Source of the DNA: Halomarina litorea
GTDB lineage: Archaea > Halobacteriota > Halobacteria > Halobacteriales > Haloarculaceae
NCBI RefSeq assembly: GCF_024227715.1
Contig: NZ_CP100448.1
Location: 2,439,655 to 2,503,654 of the forward strand
Length of the DNA stretch: 64,000 nt
Reading direction: 5' to 3'
Program-made: the position numbers and the translations under genes
Shown here: piece by piece, positions 1 to 10,154 of the stretch
Numbering within the stretch: position 1 is the first letter of the stretch
How the letters are laid out: each line of letters begins with the position of its first letter
Notes under the pieces: generated by a model
The model's input: only the letters and a program-made list of their open reading frames with translations
Told to the model about the DNA's origin: nothing
Databases searched by the model: none

Positions 1-326
1 AGAAGAAGCGCACGCCCGAGTCGTGGCGTCGCCCCCGTGGGCAGCTCTCGAAGCAGCGCCGTGGCATCAAGGGCAAGGGCCCGAAGGTGCAGGCCGGCTA
101 CCGGACGCCCGAAGCGGTTCGGGGACTCCACCCGAGCGGCTTCGAGGAGGTCCGCGTCCACAACCTGGACGACCTGGAGGGCGTCGACGGCGACCGGCAG
201 GCGGTGCGCATCGCCTCGACGGTCGGCGGGCGCAAGCGCGAGGCCATCGAGGAGGAAGCCGAGGACGCCGGGATTCGCGTCCTCAACCCCACCTACGTGG
301 AAGTCGAGGTGACCGACAGTGAGTGA
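1..326 (+). CDS. rpl32e: Ribosomal protein eL32, C-terminal part (5' end outside window)
   Basis: The frame is open from base 3 to the TGA at 324-326, giving about the last 107 residues of large-subunit protein eL32. Near the left edge sits the basic stretch [20 protein letters not shown], typical of the family, followed by an acidic haloarchaeal tail ending TDSE. Its last 8 bases overlap the GTG start of the eL19 gene. Gene order eL32-eL19-uL18-uS5-uL30-uL15-SecY is the archaeal spc operon, which supports the call. Confidence 0.95.
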   Translation, partial: KKRTPESWRRPRGQLSKQRRGIKGKGPKVQAGYRTPEAVRGLHPSGFEEVRVHNLDDLEGVDGDRQAVRIASTVGGRKREAIEEEAEDAGIRVLNPTYVEVEVTDSE

Positions 327-762
327 CCTGAAAGCACAGAAGCGACTGGCCGCGGACGTGCTGGACGTGGGCAAGAACCGCGTCTGGTTCGACCCGGAGG
401 CGCAGAGCGAAATCGCGGACGCCATCACGCGCGAGGACATCCGTGGACTCGTCGACGACGGCGTCATCGACGTCAAGTCCGAGAAGCGCGGCAACTCGCG
501 TGGACGGGCCCGCGAGCGCAACGAGAAGCGCGCCTACGGCCACCGGAAGGGCCCCGGTTCCCGCAAGGGGAAGAAGGGCGCCCGGGAAGCATCGAAGAAG
601 AAGTGGCAGAGTCGGATTCGCGCACAGCGCGAACGACTGCGCGAACTCCGCGACGAGGGTGACCTCGACCGCTCGGACTACCGTGACCTCTACGGCAAGG
701 CCAGCGGTGGCGAGTTCGACAGTGTCGCCGACCTGCAGCGGTACATCGACAACAACTACTGA
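319..762 (+). CDS. rpl19e: Ribosomal protein eL19
   Basis: 147 residues, the usual size of archaeal eL19, a large-subunit protein. The start is GTG at 319, giving [20 protein letters not shown], the conserved eL19 N-terminus (QKRLAA..L..G...VW). A very basic middle ([28 protein letters not shown]) is the RNA-contacting part. It overlaps eL32 by 8 bases and ends 2 bases before the uL18 gene, so translation is probably coupled. Confidence 0.96.
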   Translation: MSDLKAQKRLAADVLDVGKNRVWFDPEAQSEIADAITREDIRGLVDDGVIDVKSEKRGNSRGRARERNEKRAYGHRKGPGSRKGKKGAREASKKKWQSRIRAQRERLRELRDEGDLDRSDYRDLYGKASGGEFDSVADLQRYIDNNY

Positions 763-764
763 TA

Positions 765-1319
765 ATGGCATCCGGACCACGATACAAAGTGCCGATGCGG
801 CGTCGCCGCGAGGCACGTACGGACTACCATCAGCGGTTGCGCCTGCTGAAATCCGGCAAGCCACGCCTGGTTGCTCGGACGAGCAACAAACACGTCAGGG
901 CGCAGCTGGTGACTATGGGCGAACAGGGCGACCAGACGCTGGCGAGCGCGCACTCCAGTGACCTGCGCGAGTTCGGCTGGGAGGCACCGACGGGCAACCT
1001 GCCCGCGGCGTACCTCACCGGCTTCCTCGCGGGGAAGCGCGCCATCGAGGCGGGCCTCGAAGAGGCCGTCCTCGACATCGGTCTGAACACGGCGACGCCG
1101 GGCAGCAAGGTGTTCGCCGTCCAGGAGGGCGCTATCGACGCGGGCCTCGACGTCCCGCACAACGAGAGCGTGTTCGCCGACTGGGAGCGCACCCGCGGTG
1201 GCGACATCGCCGAGTACGCCGAACAGCGCGACGAACCGCTGTACAGCGGCGACTTCGACGCGACGACGCTCCCCGAGCACTTCGACGACGTACGACAGCG
1301 ACTGGAGGACGAACTATGA
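765..1319 (+). CDS. rpl18: Ribosomal protein uL18
   Basis: 184 residues. The 5S-rRNA-binding large-subunit protein: N-terminal basic segment ([21 protein letters not shown]), then [18 protein letters not shown], the uL18 core, and an acidic C-terminal extension usual in archaea. The start is ATG at 765, two bases after the eL19 stop. The stop overlaps the ATG of rps5 (ATGA type, 1316-1319). Confidence 0.96.
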   Translation: MASGPRYKVPMRRRREARTDYHQRLRLLKSGKPRLVARTSNKHVRAQLVTMGEQGDQTLASAHSSDLREFGWEAPTGNLPAAYLTGFLAGKRAIEAGLEEAVLDIGLNTATPGSKVFAVQEGAIDAGLDVPHNESVFADWERTRGGDIAEYAEQRDEPLYSGDFDATTLPEHFDDVRQRLEDEL

Positions 1320-1951
1320 GTAACAACGGCTGGGAGCCGAAGACACGGCTCGGACGACAGGTCCTCGAAGGAGAGATCACGACGATGCGCGAGGCCCTCG
1401 ACTCGGGTCTCCCGCTGAAGGAGGAGGAGGTCGTCGACCGCCTCATCCCGGACCTCGAGGACAACGTACTGGACATCAACATGGTCCAGCGGATGACCGA
1501 CTCCGGGCGACGGGTGAAGTTCCGTTGCTCGGTCGTCGTCGGCAACCGCGACGGCTTCGTCGGCTACGCCGAGGGGCGTGACGACCAGGTCGGCGGTGCC
1601 ATCCAGAAGGCCATCGGTGTCGCGAAGCAGAACATCATCGACGTCTCGCGTGGCTGTGGCTCGTGGGAGTGTGGCTGTGGGCGACCCCACACCGTCGCGC
1701 TCCGCACCACGGGCAAGGCCGGCAGCGTCGAGGTCGAACTCCGCCCGGCCCCGCGTGGGCTGGGTCTCGCCGCCGGTGAGACCGTGCGCTCGGTGCTCGA
1801 ACTCGCCGGTATCGAGGACATCTGGACGCGCTCCAGCGGGAACACGCGCACCACCGTCAACTTCGCGAAGGCGACGTTCAACGCGCTTCGCAACACGGCG
1901 GAGGCACGGGTGCCCGAGCGCGCCGCCGAACAGCGAGAGGTGATCGAGTGA
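1316..1951 (+). CDS. rps5: Ribosomal protein uS5
   Basis: 211 residues, full length for archaeal uS5, a small-subunit protein lining the mRNA entry region and acting in decoding fidelity. The S5 double-stranded-RNA-binding-like domain is seen as [20 protein letters not shown], and the C-terminal domain contains [22 protein letters not shown] and a [18 protein letters not shown] segment. [10 protein letters not shown] cysteine cluster typical of archaeal uS5 is kept. It overlaps neighbours by four bases on each side. Confidence 0.96.
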   Translation: MSNNGWEPKTRLGRQVLEGEITTMREALDSGLPLKEEEVVDRLIPDLEDNVLDINMVQRMTDSGRRVKFRCSVVVGNRDGFVGYAEGRDDQVGGAIQKAIGVAKQNIIDVSRGCGSWECGCGRPHTVALRTTGKAGSVEVELRPAPRGLGLAAGETVRSVLELAGIEDIWTRSSGNTRTTVNFAKATFNALRNTAEARVPERAAEQREVIE

Positions 1952-2415
1952 TGCAGGCGCTCGTTCAGCTTCGCGGCGAGGTGGACATGAGCTACGAGGT
2001 GCAAGACACCATTGACATGCTCAACCTCGGACGGGTGAACCACTGCGTGTTCGTCCCCGAGACCGACACCTACCGCGGCATGATCACGAAAGTCAACGAC
2101 TGGGTCGCCCACGGCGAGCCCAGCGAGGACGTCGTGGCCAAACTCCTGCGGACCCGCGGCGAGGCTGCCGAGGGTCGCGAGGACCTCACCGACGAGTGGG
2201 TCTCGGAGAACACCGACTACGACAGCATCGACGCGCTGGCTTCGGCGCTGGTGGCCGAGGAGACGACCCTGCGCGAGCAGGGGCTCTCCCCGGTCCTGCG
2301 TCTCCACCCCCCGCGTGGCGGCCACCGGGGGCTCAAGCACTCCGCGGTGGAGGGCGGCCAGCTCGGCAAGCACACGACAGAGGAGATAGACGAACTCCTC
2401 CACGATATGCGATGA
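1948..2415 (+). CDS. rpl30: Ribosomal protein uL30
   Basis: 155 residues, the long archaeal/eukaryotic L30/L7 form. It begins [20 protein letters not shown] and contains the family core [17 protein letters not shown] followed by a C-terminal HPPRGG segment. The ATG at 1948 overlaps the rps5 stop and its own TGA overlaps the rpl15 ATG, so it is translationally coupled inside the spc operon. Confidence 0.95.
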   Translation: MMQALVQLRGEVDMSYEVQDTIDMLNLGRVNHCVFVPETDTYRGMITKVNDWVAHGEPSEDVVAKLLRTRGEAAEGREDLTDEWVSENTDYDSIDALASALVAEETTLREQGLSPVLRLHPPRGGHRGLKHSAVEGGQLGKHTTEEIDELLHDMR

Positions 2416-2909
2416 CGAGCAAGAAACGACGACAGCGTGGCTCTCGCACGCACGGCGGTGGAACGCACAAGAACCGTCGCGGTGCCGGTAACCGCGGTGG
2501 CCGTGGTCGCGCAGGGCGCGCGAAACACGAGTTCCACAACTACGAACCGCTCGGCAAACACGGCTTCAACCGGCCGGAGAAGGCACAGGCGACCGTCGCC
2601 ACGGTCGACCTCCAGAAGCTCGACGAGGACATCGCCGTCCTCGTCAAGGAGGGGGTCGCAGAGGAGACCGACGACGGCTACGCGGTGGACGCCCGGGACC
2701 TCGCGGAGACGACCAGCAAGGTCGACTACGTGAAGGTCCTCGGCGCGAGTCAGCTGTTCAACCAGCTGGAGATCACCGCGGACATCTTCAGCGACAGCGC
2801 TCGCGAACTCATCGAGGGCGAGGGCGGGGAGGCCGTCCTCACCGAGAAGGGCGAGGAACGACTCGCCGCGCTCGAGGAGAGCGAGGACGAAGACGAGTCG
2901 GACGAGTAG
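2412..2909 (+). CDS. rpl15: Ribosomal protein uL15
   Basis: 165 residues. Start chosen at ATG 2412 because it overlaps the uL30 stop (ATGA) and gives [20 protein letters not shown], the canonical glycine/arginine-rich archaeal uL15 N-terminus; the frame is open further upstream but that extension is antisense-like. The C-terminus is strongly acidic (EESEDEDESDE), a halophile adaptation. It is the last ribosomal gene before secY. Confidence 0.96.
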   Translation: MTSKKRRQRGSRTHGGGTHKNRRGAGNRGGRGRAGRAKHEFHNYEPLGKHGFNRPEKAQATVATVDLQKLDEDIAVLVKEGVAEETDDGYAVDARDLAETTSKVDYVKVLGASQLFNQLEITADIFSDSARELIEGEGGEAVLTEKGEERLAALEESEDEDESDE

Positions 2910-3079
2910 TCGAGCGCACCCTCTTCACCCGCGGTTTAGCGGCCGATTAGCGACCGATCAGTGAACCTTTTCCCCGGGAGCGACGGCCGCGCCGTCGGGC
3001 GATGTGATGCGTTCACGCGCCGCCGGGCTAACATGCGAGTCGAAGGAACTACCTTCCCCCGAAGGTAAGCCGAATCAGA

Positions 3080-4564
3080 ATGAGTTGGAAGGAGACCGCC
3101 GCACCGGTACTCACGCGGATGCCCAGCGTCACCCGGCCGGAGGGCCACGTGCCCTTCCGCCGGAAACTGGCGTGGACGGGTGGCGTCCTCGTGCTGTACT
3201 TCTTCCTGACGAACGTACTGCTGTACGGCGTCGGGACGGGGGGCGGAGACATCTACGGGCAGTTCCGGTCCATCCTCGCGGGTGGTCAGGGGAGCATCCT
3301 CCAGTTAGGTATCGGTCCCATCGTCACGGCGAGCATCGTCCTGCAGTTGCTCGGCGGGGCGGACCTGCTGGGACTCGACACGAACGACCCCCGCGACCAG
3401 GTGCTCTATCAGGGCCTCCAGAAGCTGCTGGTGGTCGTGATGATCTTCCTGACCGGCCTGCCGATGGTGTTCCTCGGGAACTTCCTCCCGACGGACCCGC
3501 AGGTCGCCCAGCAGCTGGGCATCCCCACGTGGGGCCTCTCGTGGATCATCTTCGGGCAGATAGCGGTCGGCGCCATTCTCGTCCTGTTCATGGACGAGGT
3601 CATCTCGAAGTGGGGTGTCGGGAGCGGTATCGGGCTGTTCATCGTCGCCGGCGTGAGCCAGCGGCTCATCGGCGGGTTCTTCTCTTGGAGCGGTCTCTCG
3701 GAGGGGGCGACAGACGGCTTCTTCGTGACCTGGTTCGGTATCATCACGGGCTCGGTTCCCATCGGGTCGCCGCTGACGCTGACCGGCCTCCAGGACCTCC
3801 TGCTCGGGGCCGGGGCCATCATCCCGCTCATCACGACGCTGCTCATCTTCTTCATCGTCGTCTACGCGGAGTCCGTCCGCGTCGAGATTCCCCTCAGCCA
3901 CTCGCGGGTGAAGGGTGCACGCGGGCGCTTCCCCGTGAAGCTCATCTACGCGAGCGTTCTGCCGATGATCCTCGTCCGCGCCCTGCAGGCGAACCTGCAG
4001 TTCCTCGGGCGCATCCTGCACTCCCAGCTCGGTGACGGGATGCCCGGGTGGCTCGGCGAGTACGTCGTCCAGCAGGGGGTCGCCCAGCCGGTGGGCGGGC
4101 TGTTCTACTACCTCGCGCCCATCTACTCGCCGCAGGACTGGCTCGGTGCGCTCGGCACGCGCCCGCTCGACATCCTCCTGCGCATCGGCGTCGACCTGAC
4201 GTTCATGGTTGCCGGCGGGGCCATCTTCGCCATCTTCTGGGTGGAGACGACGGGGATGGGTCCCGACGCCACCGCGAAGCAGATTCAGAACTCCGGGATG
4301 CAGATTCCGGGCTTCCGGAAGTCGCCGGGGGTCATCGAGAAGGTGCTCGAACGCTACATCCCGCAGGTGACGGTCATCGGCGGCGCGCTCGTCGGCCTGC
4401 TGGCCGTCGCGGCGAACATGCTCGGTACCATCGGCACCGTCTCCGGGACGGGCCTGCTGCTGACGGTGTCCATCACCTACAAGCTCTACGAGGAGATCGC
4501 CGAAGAGCAGTTGATGGAGATGCACCCGATGATGCGCCAGATGTTTGGCCAGTCGAGCGACTGA
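3080..4564 (+). CDS. secY: Protein translocase subunit SecY
   Basis: 494 residues, ten predicted membrane helices. This is the pore of the SecYE translocon for post- and co-translational export. Visible family marks include the first helix after KLAWTGGVLVLYFFLTNVLL, the plug-region glycine-rich segment, QLLGGADLLGLD, DEVISKWGVGSGIGLFI and the cytosolic loop SHSRVKGARGRFPVKLIY. It lies 170 bp after rpl15, a gap with no gene and with AT-richer segments around 2936-2960 and 3029-3079 that probably hold its own promoter. In many archaea adk follows secY; here adk is about 30 kb away at 34.3 kb. Confidence 0.97.
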   Translation: MSWKETAAPVLTRMPSVTRPEGHVPFRRKLAWTGGVLVLYFFLTNVLLYGVGTGGGDIYGQFRSILAGGQGSILQLGIGPIVTASIVLQLLGGADLLGLDTNDPRDQVLYQGLQKLLVVVMIFLTGLPMVFLGNFLPTDPQVAQQLGIPTWGLSWIIFGQIAVGAILVLFMDEVISKWGVGSGIGLFIVAGVSQRLIGGFFSWSGLSEGATDGFFVTWFGIITGSVPIGSPLTLTGLQDLLLGAGAIIPLITTLLIFFIVVYAESVRVEIPLSHSRVKGARGRFPVKLIYASVLPMILVRALQANLQFLGRILHSQLGDGMPGWLGEYVVQQGVAQPVGGLFYYLAPIYSPQDWLGALGTRPLDILLRIGVDLTFMVAGGAIFAIFWVETTGMGPDATAKQIQNSGMQIPGFRKSPGVIEKVLERYIPQVTVIGGALVGLLAVAANMLGTIGTVSGTGLLLTVSITYKLYEEIAEEQLMEMHPMMRQMFGQSSD

Positions 4565-4693
4565 CCGGTCGCCCCGCGTTTTCCCGGAGCCACCGACGAT
4601 CCCGAGCGTTCGCGCTCGACCGACTCTGAGAGACTCCGGCGAGCGAAACGGACGGTTAGGACGACGGATTCCCGACGATGTCGAGCGGCGGCC

Positions 4694-5590
4694 CTACCCG
4701 CGAACGGAACGCATCCGGGTGACCACCTTCTTTCGGTTGGACGAGAGTGTCGCTACTCCAAAATGGGCGGCGACGAGCAGTACGACGCCCCACGTGAGAA
4801 CTTGGGTCATCGCGGGGAACGCTTCCTCGGAACCGAGGGCGAGTTCGGTGACTGCGATCGAAGCGTGAAAGACCGGCGCTAACAGGAGGCTGCCTCGCGT
4901 ACTATTGAACAGCCACGTGAGCAGCACCGAATCGGCGACGATTCCGAACAGCAACACGCCAGCGGACACCTCGGAGATGGGGTTTCCGGGGACGAGATAC
5001 AGGGGTAGATGCCACAGTCCCCAGATGACTCCGACGACCAGACTGGCTCGGAACGCCGAGTGCGTCGACTGGAGGCGGGGGAGTGCGAACCCACGCCAGC
5101 CGAGTTCCTCGGCCAACGGTGACCCGACGAGGAGCGCCTGGACGAATACGATCGCAATGGCGACCGGAAGCCCGGCGGCAGGTACGTCCTCCGGAAGCGG
5201 GTACAGAGTCAGCAGGGGTGGTGGCGAGAAATTGGGCAGGGGAGACCCCAGCAGAACCGAAATCGCTGTGGCGAGGAGCGCGATACCCCGGGGGAAGAGC
5301 GCGAACACGTACCATCGAAGCGGGACGCTCCACCGAGGCACCCTGCCTCCGAGTGTTCGAAGCCCGCCACGACCGCGCAGTACCGCTGTGAGGAGCACTG
5401 CTGCGAGAGTCGGCCCAGAACGCCCCGAAGAGTCGTGTGAGGGCCGGTGGTGCGGGATTCGAGACGAACCCCCACGATTCGAACACCTCGATCGACTACA
5501 CACCCCACGATAGCACGAAGGTGACGAGGAAGAAGAGCGGTAGTTCGTCCCGCGAGACGAACTGTCGAGAAGGCCATGCCCGATCATGGA
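4694..5590 (-). pseudogene. CPBP-family intramembrane protease (CAAX-type), disrupted
   Basis: The C-terminal two thirds read as a membrane CPBP metalloprotease: EELGWRGFALPRLQ (catalytic Glu-Glu and Arg), WGLWHLPLYL (His) and VFHASIAV (third His region) lie in hydrophobic helices. The gene is broken twice. The upstream coding frame reads LPLFFLVTFVLSWGV, then meets TAG at 5496-5498, resumes SIEVFESWGFVSN up to RLFGAF, and must shift frame by one base near 5417 to continue GPTLAAVLLTAVL. No convincing start codon is seen at the 5' end. Base use is also less GC-biased than in neighbours. Probably decayed; two sequencing errors are the alternative. Confidence 0.75.
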
Positions 5591-5620
5591 CACAATCGGC
5601 CGTGCGAGAGATATACACAT

Positions 5621-5952
5621 CGGCGGACCGACGCGGTCCGCGTTCCCCCGGACAGACGACCCCGGACTCTCACGCTATGATGACTTTTTCAGGGGTCGTG
5701 TGGCTCTCCTTAACCGGACCTATCGGAAGTAAGCAGTCCGTTCTGTGAACCGTTCGGATGGCGCAATTCACACGCGAAGCGGACTCTCAGGACGTGTCAG
5801 ACCGTTCGGCTCTCCCTATCGACGGTCGTCGCTGGATTCCAGGACGGACGGGCTGTGAGTCCGGCAAAACGGTGATTGTTGCGTACTGTTCCATCCACAA
5901 TTCAACACATAACAAACATCGCACAGTCCATCAGTGAGCGTAGCCAACGGCC
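5621..5952. other. Intergenic, no gene seen
   Basis: No coding frame with haloarchaeal codon bias. Base composition is AT-richer than average, with T-rich GATGACTTTTTCAGG near 5679 and CACAATTCAACACATAAC near 5897-5915, about 40 bp before the PadR gene, where its promoter probably lies. Confidence 0.4.
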
Positions 5953-6291
5953 ATGAGTTCGAAATCCACAACAGAGGGAGAAGCCGGCGAGTCCGAAGGC
6001 GTGCACAGAGACATCCACCAGTTGACCGGGTTCCAGCGCGACCTCCTGTACGTCATCACGGGACTGGAGCGCCCGTCGGGACAGGACATCAAAGAGCGTC
6101 TGGAGAAGCGGACCGGACGCGACATCACGCACGGGCGACTCTACCCGAACCTCGACGTCCTCGTGACCAACGAGTTCGTCGAGAAGGGCGAAATCGACCG
6201 TCGAACCAACTACTACGCCGCGACCGACCACGGCGTCGACGCACTCCACCGGTACCACCAGTGGGGCAGCGACCAACTGCCGAGCCAGTAA
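5953..6291 (+). CDS. PadR-family transcriptional regulator
   Basis: 112 residues, a typical one-domain haloarchaeal PadR winged-helix protein. After an acidic disordered start it reads LTGFQRDLLYVITGLERPSGQDIKERLE (first helices), then HGRLYPNLDVLVTNEFVEKG (recognition helix) and RRTNYYAATDHGVDAL (wing). Such proteins are dimeric DNA-binding repressors; the target is unknown. It stands alone, transcribed away from the broken protease gene and towards the SHOCT protein. Confidence 0.88.
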   Translation: MSSKSTTEGEAGESEGVHRDIHQLTGFQRDLLYVITGLERPSGQDIKERLEKRTGRDITHGRLYPNLDVLVTNEFVEKGEIDRRTNYYAATDHGVDALHRYHQWGSDQLPSQ

Positions 6292-6419
6292 CCGCCCGTT
6301 CGTCGACCCGGACAGTTCGGTGGGGGCGAGTCGCGGGCCCGACCCGGTAGCGACCGCGACAGTACCCCGTTCCGCGTCCCAGCGGAGGATATACCAGTCC
6401 CATCCGCCTACGGGTGGGT

Positions 6420-6923
6420 ATGCTCTGGGCACTGGTCGTCGGAGTGGTCCTCGTGACCTGCCTGCTGGTCGCCGTCGTGGGAATCGGCGCGTGGACCGCG
6501 CTGCTCTCCATCGGGGCACCGTTCCAGGAGTTCCTCGTGAACGTCCTCCCGTGGGCCGTCGGCGCTGCGGTTCTCGGCGTCGTCGAGTTCGCCCTGTTGG
6601 CGGGCGTCGCCTACCTCCTCGTCAAGCGGGCGGACCTGAGCGTGCGCGGACGCGGCGGCCGACTGCATCTGCTCGCAGAGCAGGTGGAGAAACACAACAC
6701 GCTGGCCCGGTCGCTGGGGCTCTCCTCGGCGCTCGAACCCTCGGCAGAGCGCAAGCGCGAGGACGCACTCGACACCCTGAAACGACGCTACGCGGATGGC
6801 GAGGTGAGCGACGAGGAGTTCGAGCGACGCCTCGGCAGGTTGCTGGAAACCGACGACGTGAGCGAGGCCCGCGCCCAGCGCGAGCGTGACCGGGTCCGGG
6901 GCCGGACCCGCGAGTACGAGTAG
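6420..6923 (+). CDS. Two-helix membrane protein with C-terminal SHOCT domain
   Basis: About 167 residues; ATG 6420 is chosen, with GTG 6414 as an in-frame alternative. Two hydrophobic helices (LWALVVGVVLVTCLLVAVVG and an alanine/leucine-rich one near residues 40-65) precede a basic linker. The C-terminal half holds a SHOCT motif, DALDTLKRRYADGEVSDEEFERRL, a short helical module common at the end of prokaryotic membrane proteins and of unknown function, probably oligomerisation. The stop abuts the end of fdhA, which runs in the opposite direction. Confidence 0.7.
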   Translation: MLWALVVGVVLVTCLLVAVVGIGAWTALLSIGAPFQEFLVNVLPWAVGAAVLGVVEFALLAGVAYLLVKRADLSVRGRGGRLHLLAEQVEKHNTLARSLGLSSALEPSAERKREDALDTLKRRYADGEVSDEEFERRLGRLLETDDVSEARAQRERDRVRGRTREYE

Positions 6924-9900
6924 TCAGTCGTCCGCGAACGCGTCGTCGGGCACGTCGTGGTCGGGCGTTTCGTCGCCCAGCGTCTCCGTCTCGGGGTCTG
7001 GCCCGACCGGTTCGATGCGGACGCTCGACAGTTTGTACTCGGGGATGCGACTCGTCGGGTCCAGTTCCTCCTGCGTGAGTTCGTTGACCGCGCCCTCGGC
7101 GAAGTGCATCGGGATGAACACGGTGCCGGGGGCGACGCGGTCGGTGACTTGCGCCTTGACGACGATGTCGCCGCGCCGGGACTCGACGCGGACGTACTCG
7201 CCGTCCGTCACGTCGAGTTTCGCGGCCGTCTCGGGGTGGATCTCGACGAAGCTCTCGCCGACGTGGTGCATCGACGCCTGCACGCGGCGGGTCATCGACC
7301 CCGTGTGCCAGTGGTAGAGCACCCGTCCGGTCGTGAGACCGAGCGGGTACTCCTCGTCGGGCATCTCCGGCGGGTCACCGTAGTCCGCCGGGACGAGGCG
7401 CGCGAGGCCGTCGTCGAAGTTGAACGCCTCCTCGTAGAGGAACGGCGTGCCGGGGTCGTCGGTGTCCTCGACGGGCCACTGCAGGCCGTCGCCTTTCGCG
7501 TGAAGTCGGTCGTGGGTGACACCGGCGTAGATGGGCACCAGTTCGTTTATCTCGTCCATCACCTCGGCGGGCGAGTCGTACTCCCACTCGACGCCGAAGC
7601 GACCGGCGAGGTCCGTGAGGATGTCCATGTCCGTGCGGGCCTTCCCCGGCGGGTCGACGACCGGCTTCACCAGTTGGATGCGCCGTTCGGTGTTGGTGAA
7701 CGTCCCGTACGTCTCGGGGGCGGCCGCGGCGGGCAGGACCACGTCTGCGTACTCCGCCGTCTCGGTGACGAAGAGGTCCTGCACGACGAGGAACTCCAGG
7801 TCCTCGATGTGCTTCTCGACGTTCCTGGCGTCGGGTTCGGAGATGACAGGGTTTTCCCCGACGACGTACATCCCGTGGAGGTTCTCGCCGATCTCACCGA
7901 ACATCTCGGTAATGTAGAGGCCGATCTCCCCCGGCGGGCGGGTGCCCCAGATGTCCTCGAACTTGTCGAGGACGGCGTCGTCCTCGGGGTCCTGATAGCC
8001 CGGCAGGTTGTGCGGGGCGGGGCCCATGTCCCCGCCACCGCCCTGCACGTTGTTCTGGCCTCGGAGGGGGGAGAGGCCGGCGTTGGGCTTGCCGAGGTTG
8101 CCCGTGATGAGCGCGAGGTCCGCCATCGCGGTTATCATCTGCGTGCCGTGGGCGTGCTGTGAGAGGCCCATCGCCCACCCGAAGATGCAGGTGTCGGCGG
8201 TGGCGACCGACTCGGCGGCCCGCTTCAGTTCCTCGGGCGGGACACCCGCCACCTCCTCGACGCGCTCGGGCGTGAACGACTGTACCTTCTCTTTCAGTTC
8301 GTCGAAGCCCTTCGTGCGTTCCTCGATGAACTCCCGGTCGTGGAGGTCCTCCTCGATGATGTGGCGCATCATCCCGTTGATCCACATCACGTCGCTGGAG
8401 ACGTCGGTGCGGACGTACTGGTCGGCGTGTTCGGCGATTTCGACCTTCCGGGGGTCGAAGACGATGAGTTCCGCTCCGTCACGCACGTTCTGGACCAGTT
8501 GTGTGGCCAGAACGGGGTGGCTCTCGGTGGTGTTCGACCCCGACACGAGGATGCAGTCGGCGTTGGCGATGTCCTCGATGCGGTTGGTCATCGCGCCGTA
8601 GCCGACGGTCTGTTTGAGCGCCGCGACCGTCGAGGAGTGACAGAGGCGCGCGCAGTTGTCGATGTGCGGCGTCCCCAGCACCTGCCGGGCGAACTTCTGG
8701 GTGAGGAACACCTCCTCGTTCGTGCACTTCGAGGAGGCGGTCATGGCCACCGAGTGCTCGCCGTGTTCGGCCTGGATGCGCGAGAGTTCGTCGTGGACGC
8801 GCGTGAGCGCCTCGTCCCACGTCGCCTCGCGGAACTCGCCGTCCTCCTTGATGAGTGGCGTCTCCAGACGGTCCTCCGCCGTGAGGTAGTCGTAGGCGAA
8901 CTTCCCCTTCACGCACGTCGAGAAGTCGTTGGCGGGGGCCTTCGCGGGGTCGGTGGCGCGCGCCCCGAGCACCTCGCCGTCCTTCCCGTAGAGGTCGAAC
9001 CGGCAGCCGACGGCGCAGTACCCGCAGGTGGTGTCCTCGACTTCCACCTGCGCGAGGCGGACGTCCGCGAGCGTCGTCGCGATGTCGAAGAGGTGGCCGA
9101 TGGAGAACGTCTCGCTCGCCACCTTCTCGGCCGCGTGCTCGACGGGTTTGAGCGCGTCGCTGGTGAACTGCCTCCCCGCGCCGGTCGCTCGCCGCTTGGC
9201 CCGCGCCATGAATCCCGCGACGCCCGATGGTTCCTCGTCGTCCACGTCGCGGTTCGGCTTCGCCGCCACGTCCGCCGTCTCGGCGGGTTCGTACTCGATG
9301 ACCGTCCCGATGGAGTTCTTCTGGTTGAACCCGGGGACCGGGATGGTGGTGCTGTCGGTGAGGCCCTTCTCGACGAGACTGCCCGTCGGACAGACCGTCG
9401 CGCAGTGACCACACGAGATACACGTCGAGTCGGCCATCGTCTCCGCGCCGTTCTGGAAGCCGATGTGGGTGTCCTCGCCCTGACCCTTCATCCGGAGGAC
9501 GCCCGCAACCTGCACGTCGTTGCAGGCCTCCACGCAGCGGTTACAGAGGATGCACTTGTTGCGGTCGATCTGGATGACCGAGGAGGTGTCGTCGAGGGGG
9601 GCGTACTCGCTTCGCTCCTCGAAGACGCCGTAGCGTGGCTCCTCGACGTCGTTCTCGATGGAGGTGTCCTGCAGTTCACAGCGGCCGTTCTTCCCGCAGG
9701 TGGTACAGCGCAGGTTGTGATTCGAGAGGATCAGGTCGAGGTTGACGTCGCGGGCCTCCGTCGCCTCGGGGTCGTCCGTCCGCACCGAGAGGCCGTCCTC
9801 CGCCGGGAAGCTACAGGATGGGACGAGGCCGTGGTCGTCCGTCTCGACCATGCACGTCCGGCACATCGACCGCGGGCCGACGAGGTCGCCCGTCTCCGTC

Positions 9901-10154
9901 TCCCGGTCGTAACTACAGAGCGCGGGGACGTTCCCCGCCGTCTCCACGTCCTCCAGTGCGTCGAGGAGCGTCGACCCCGGCGGGACGGTGACGGGTTCGC
10001 CGTCGACGGTCACCGTCGCCTCGGCCGTACTGCCGGCGGGCGGGTCGTTCGCCGTGCCGGGTTCGAAGTCCTCGGTCAGCGGCGTCTCGTGTTGCGGGTC
10101 CGTCAGGTCGGGGACGCGGGGGAGCGGGTTCGGCGGGTCCGAGTGGGAACTCAC
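6924..10154 (-). CDS. fdhA: Molybdopterin formate dehydrogenase-like catalytic subunit (NuoG-type N-terminus)
   Basis: 1076 residues, starting GTG at 10154. Domains in order: a [2Fe-2S] ferredoxin (residues about 45-120, SMCRTCMVE), a NuoG-type Fe-S segment (LRCTTCGKNGRCELQD), two [4Fe-4S] clusters (CILCNRCVEAC, CISCGHCATVCP), a fifth cluster in the molybdenum domain (CGYCAVGC), then the bis-MGD oxidoreductase and the C-terminal dinucleotide-binding domain. The metal ligand is Cys505 in NCARLCHSST, so it is a Cys-type, not selenocysteine, enzyme. It should oxidise formate to CO2, passing electrons through its Fe-S chain; the start overlaps the stop of the NuoF-like partner by four bases. Substrate is inferred from the family. 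Confidence 0.88.
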   Translation of the reverse strand: MSSHSDPPNPLPRVPDLTDPQHETPLTEDFEPGTANDPPAGSTAEATVTVDGEPVTVPPGSTLLDALEDVETAGNVPALCSYDRETETGDLVGPRSMCRTCMVETDDHGLVPSCSFPAEDGLSVRTDDPEATEARDVNLDLILSNHNLRCTTCGKNGRCELQDTSIENDVEEPRYGVFEERSEYAPLDDTSSVIQIDRNKCILCNRCVEACNDVQVAGVLRMKGQGEDTHIGFQNGAETMADSTCISCGHCATVCPTGSLVEKGLTDSTTIPVPGFNQKNSIGTVIEYEPAETADVAAKPNRDVDDEEPSGVAGFMARAKRRATGAGRQFTSDALKPVEHAAEKVASETFSIGHLFDIATTLADVRLAQVEVEDTTCGYCAVGCRFDLYGKDGEVLGARATDPAKAPANDFSTCVKGKFAYDYLTAEDRLETPLIKEDGEFREATWDEALTRVHDELSRIQAEHGEHSVAMTASSKCTNEEVFLTQKFARQVLGTPHIDNCARLCHSSTVAALKQTVGYGAMTNRIEDIANADCILVSGSNTTESHPVLATQLVQNVRDGAELIVFDPRKVEIAEHADQYVRTDVSSDVMWINGMMRHIIEEDLHDREFIEERTKGFDELKEKVQSFTPERVEEVAGVPPEELKRAAESVATADTCIFGWAMGLSQHAHGTQMITAMADLALITGNLGKPNAGLSPLRGQNNVQGGGGDMGPAPHNLPGYQDPEDDAVLDKFEDIWGTRPPGEIGLYITEMFGEIGENLHGMYVVGENPVISEPDARNVEKHIEDLEFLVVQDLFVTETAEYADVVLPAAAAPETYGTFTNTERRIQLVKPVVDPPGKARTDMDILTDLAGRFGVEWEYDSPAEVMDEINELVPIYAGVTHDRLHAKGDGLQWPVEDTDDPGTPFLYEEAFNFDDGLARLVPADYGDPPEMPDEEYPLGLTTGRVLYHWHTGSMTRRVQASMHHVGESFVEIHPETAAKLDVTDGEYVRVESRRGDIVVKAQVTDRVAPGTVFIPMHFAEGAVNELTQEELDPTSRIPEYKLSSVRIEPVGPDPETETLGDETPDHDVPDDAFADD

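Noticed and set aside
8639-8642. Selenocysteine in formate dehydrogenase
   Set aside because: The metal-ligand codon is TGT (Cys505), and no in-frame TGA occurs before the normal stop.
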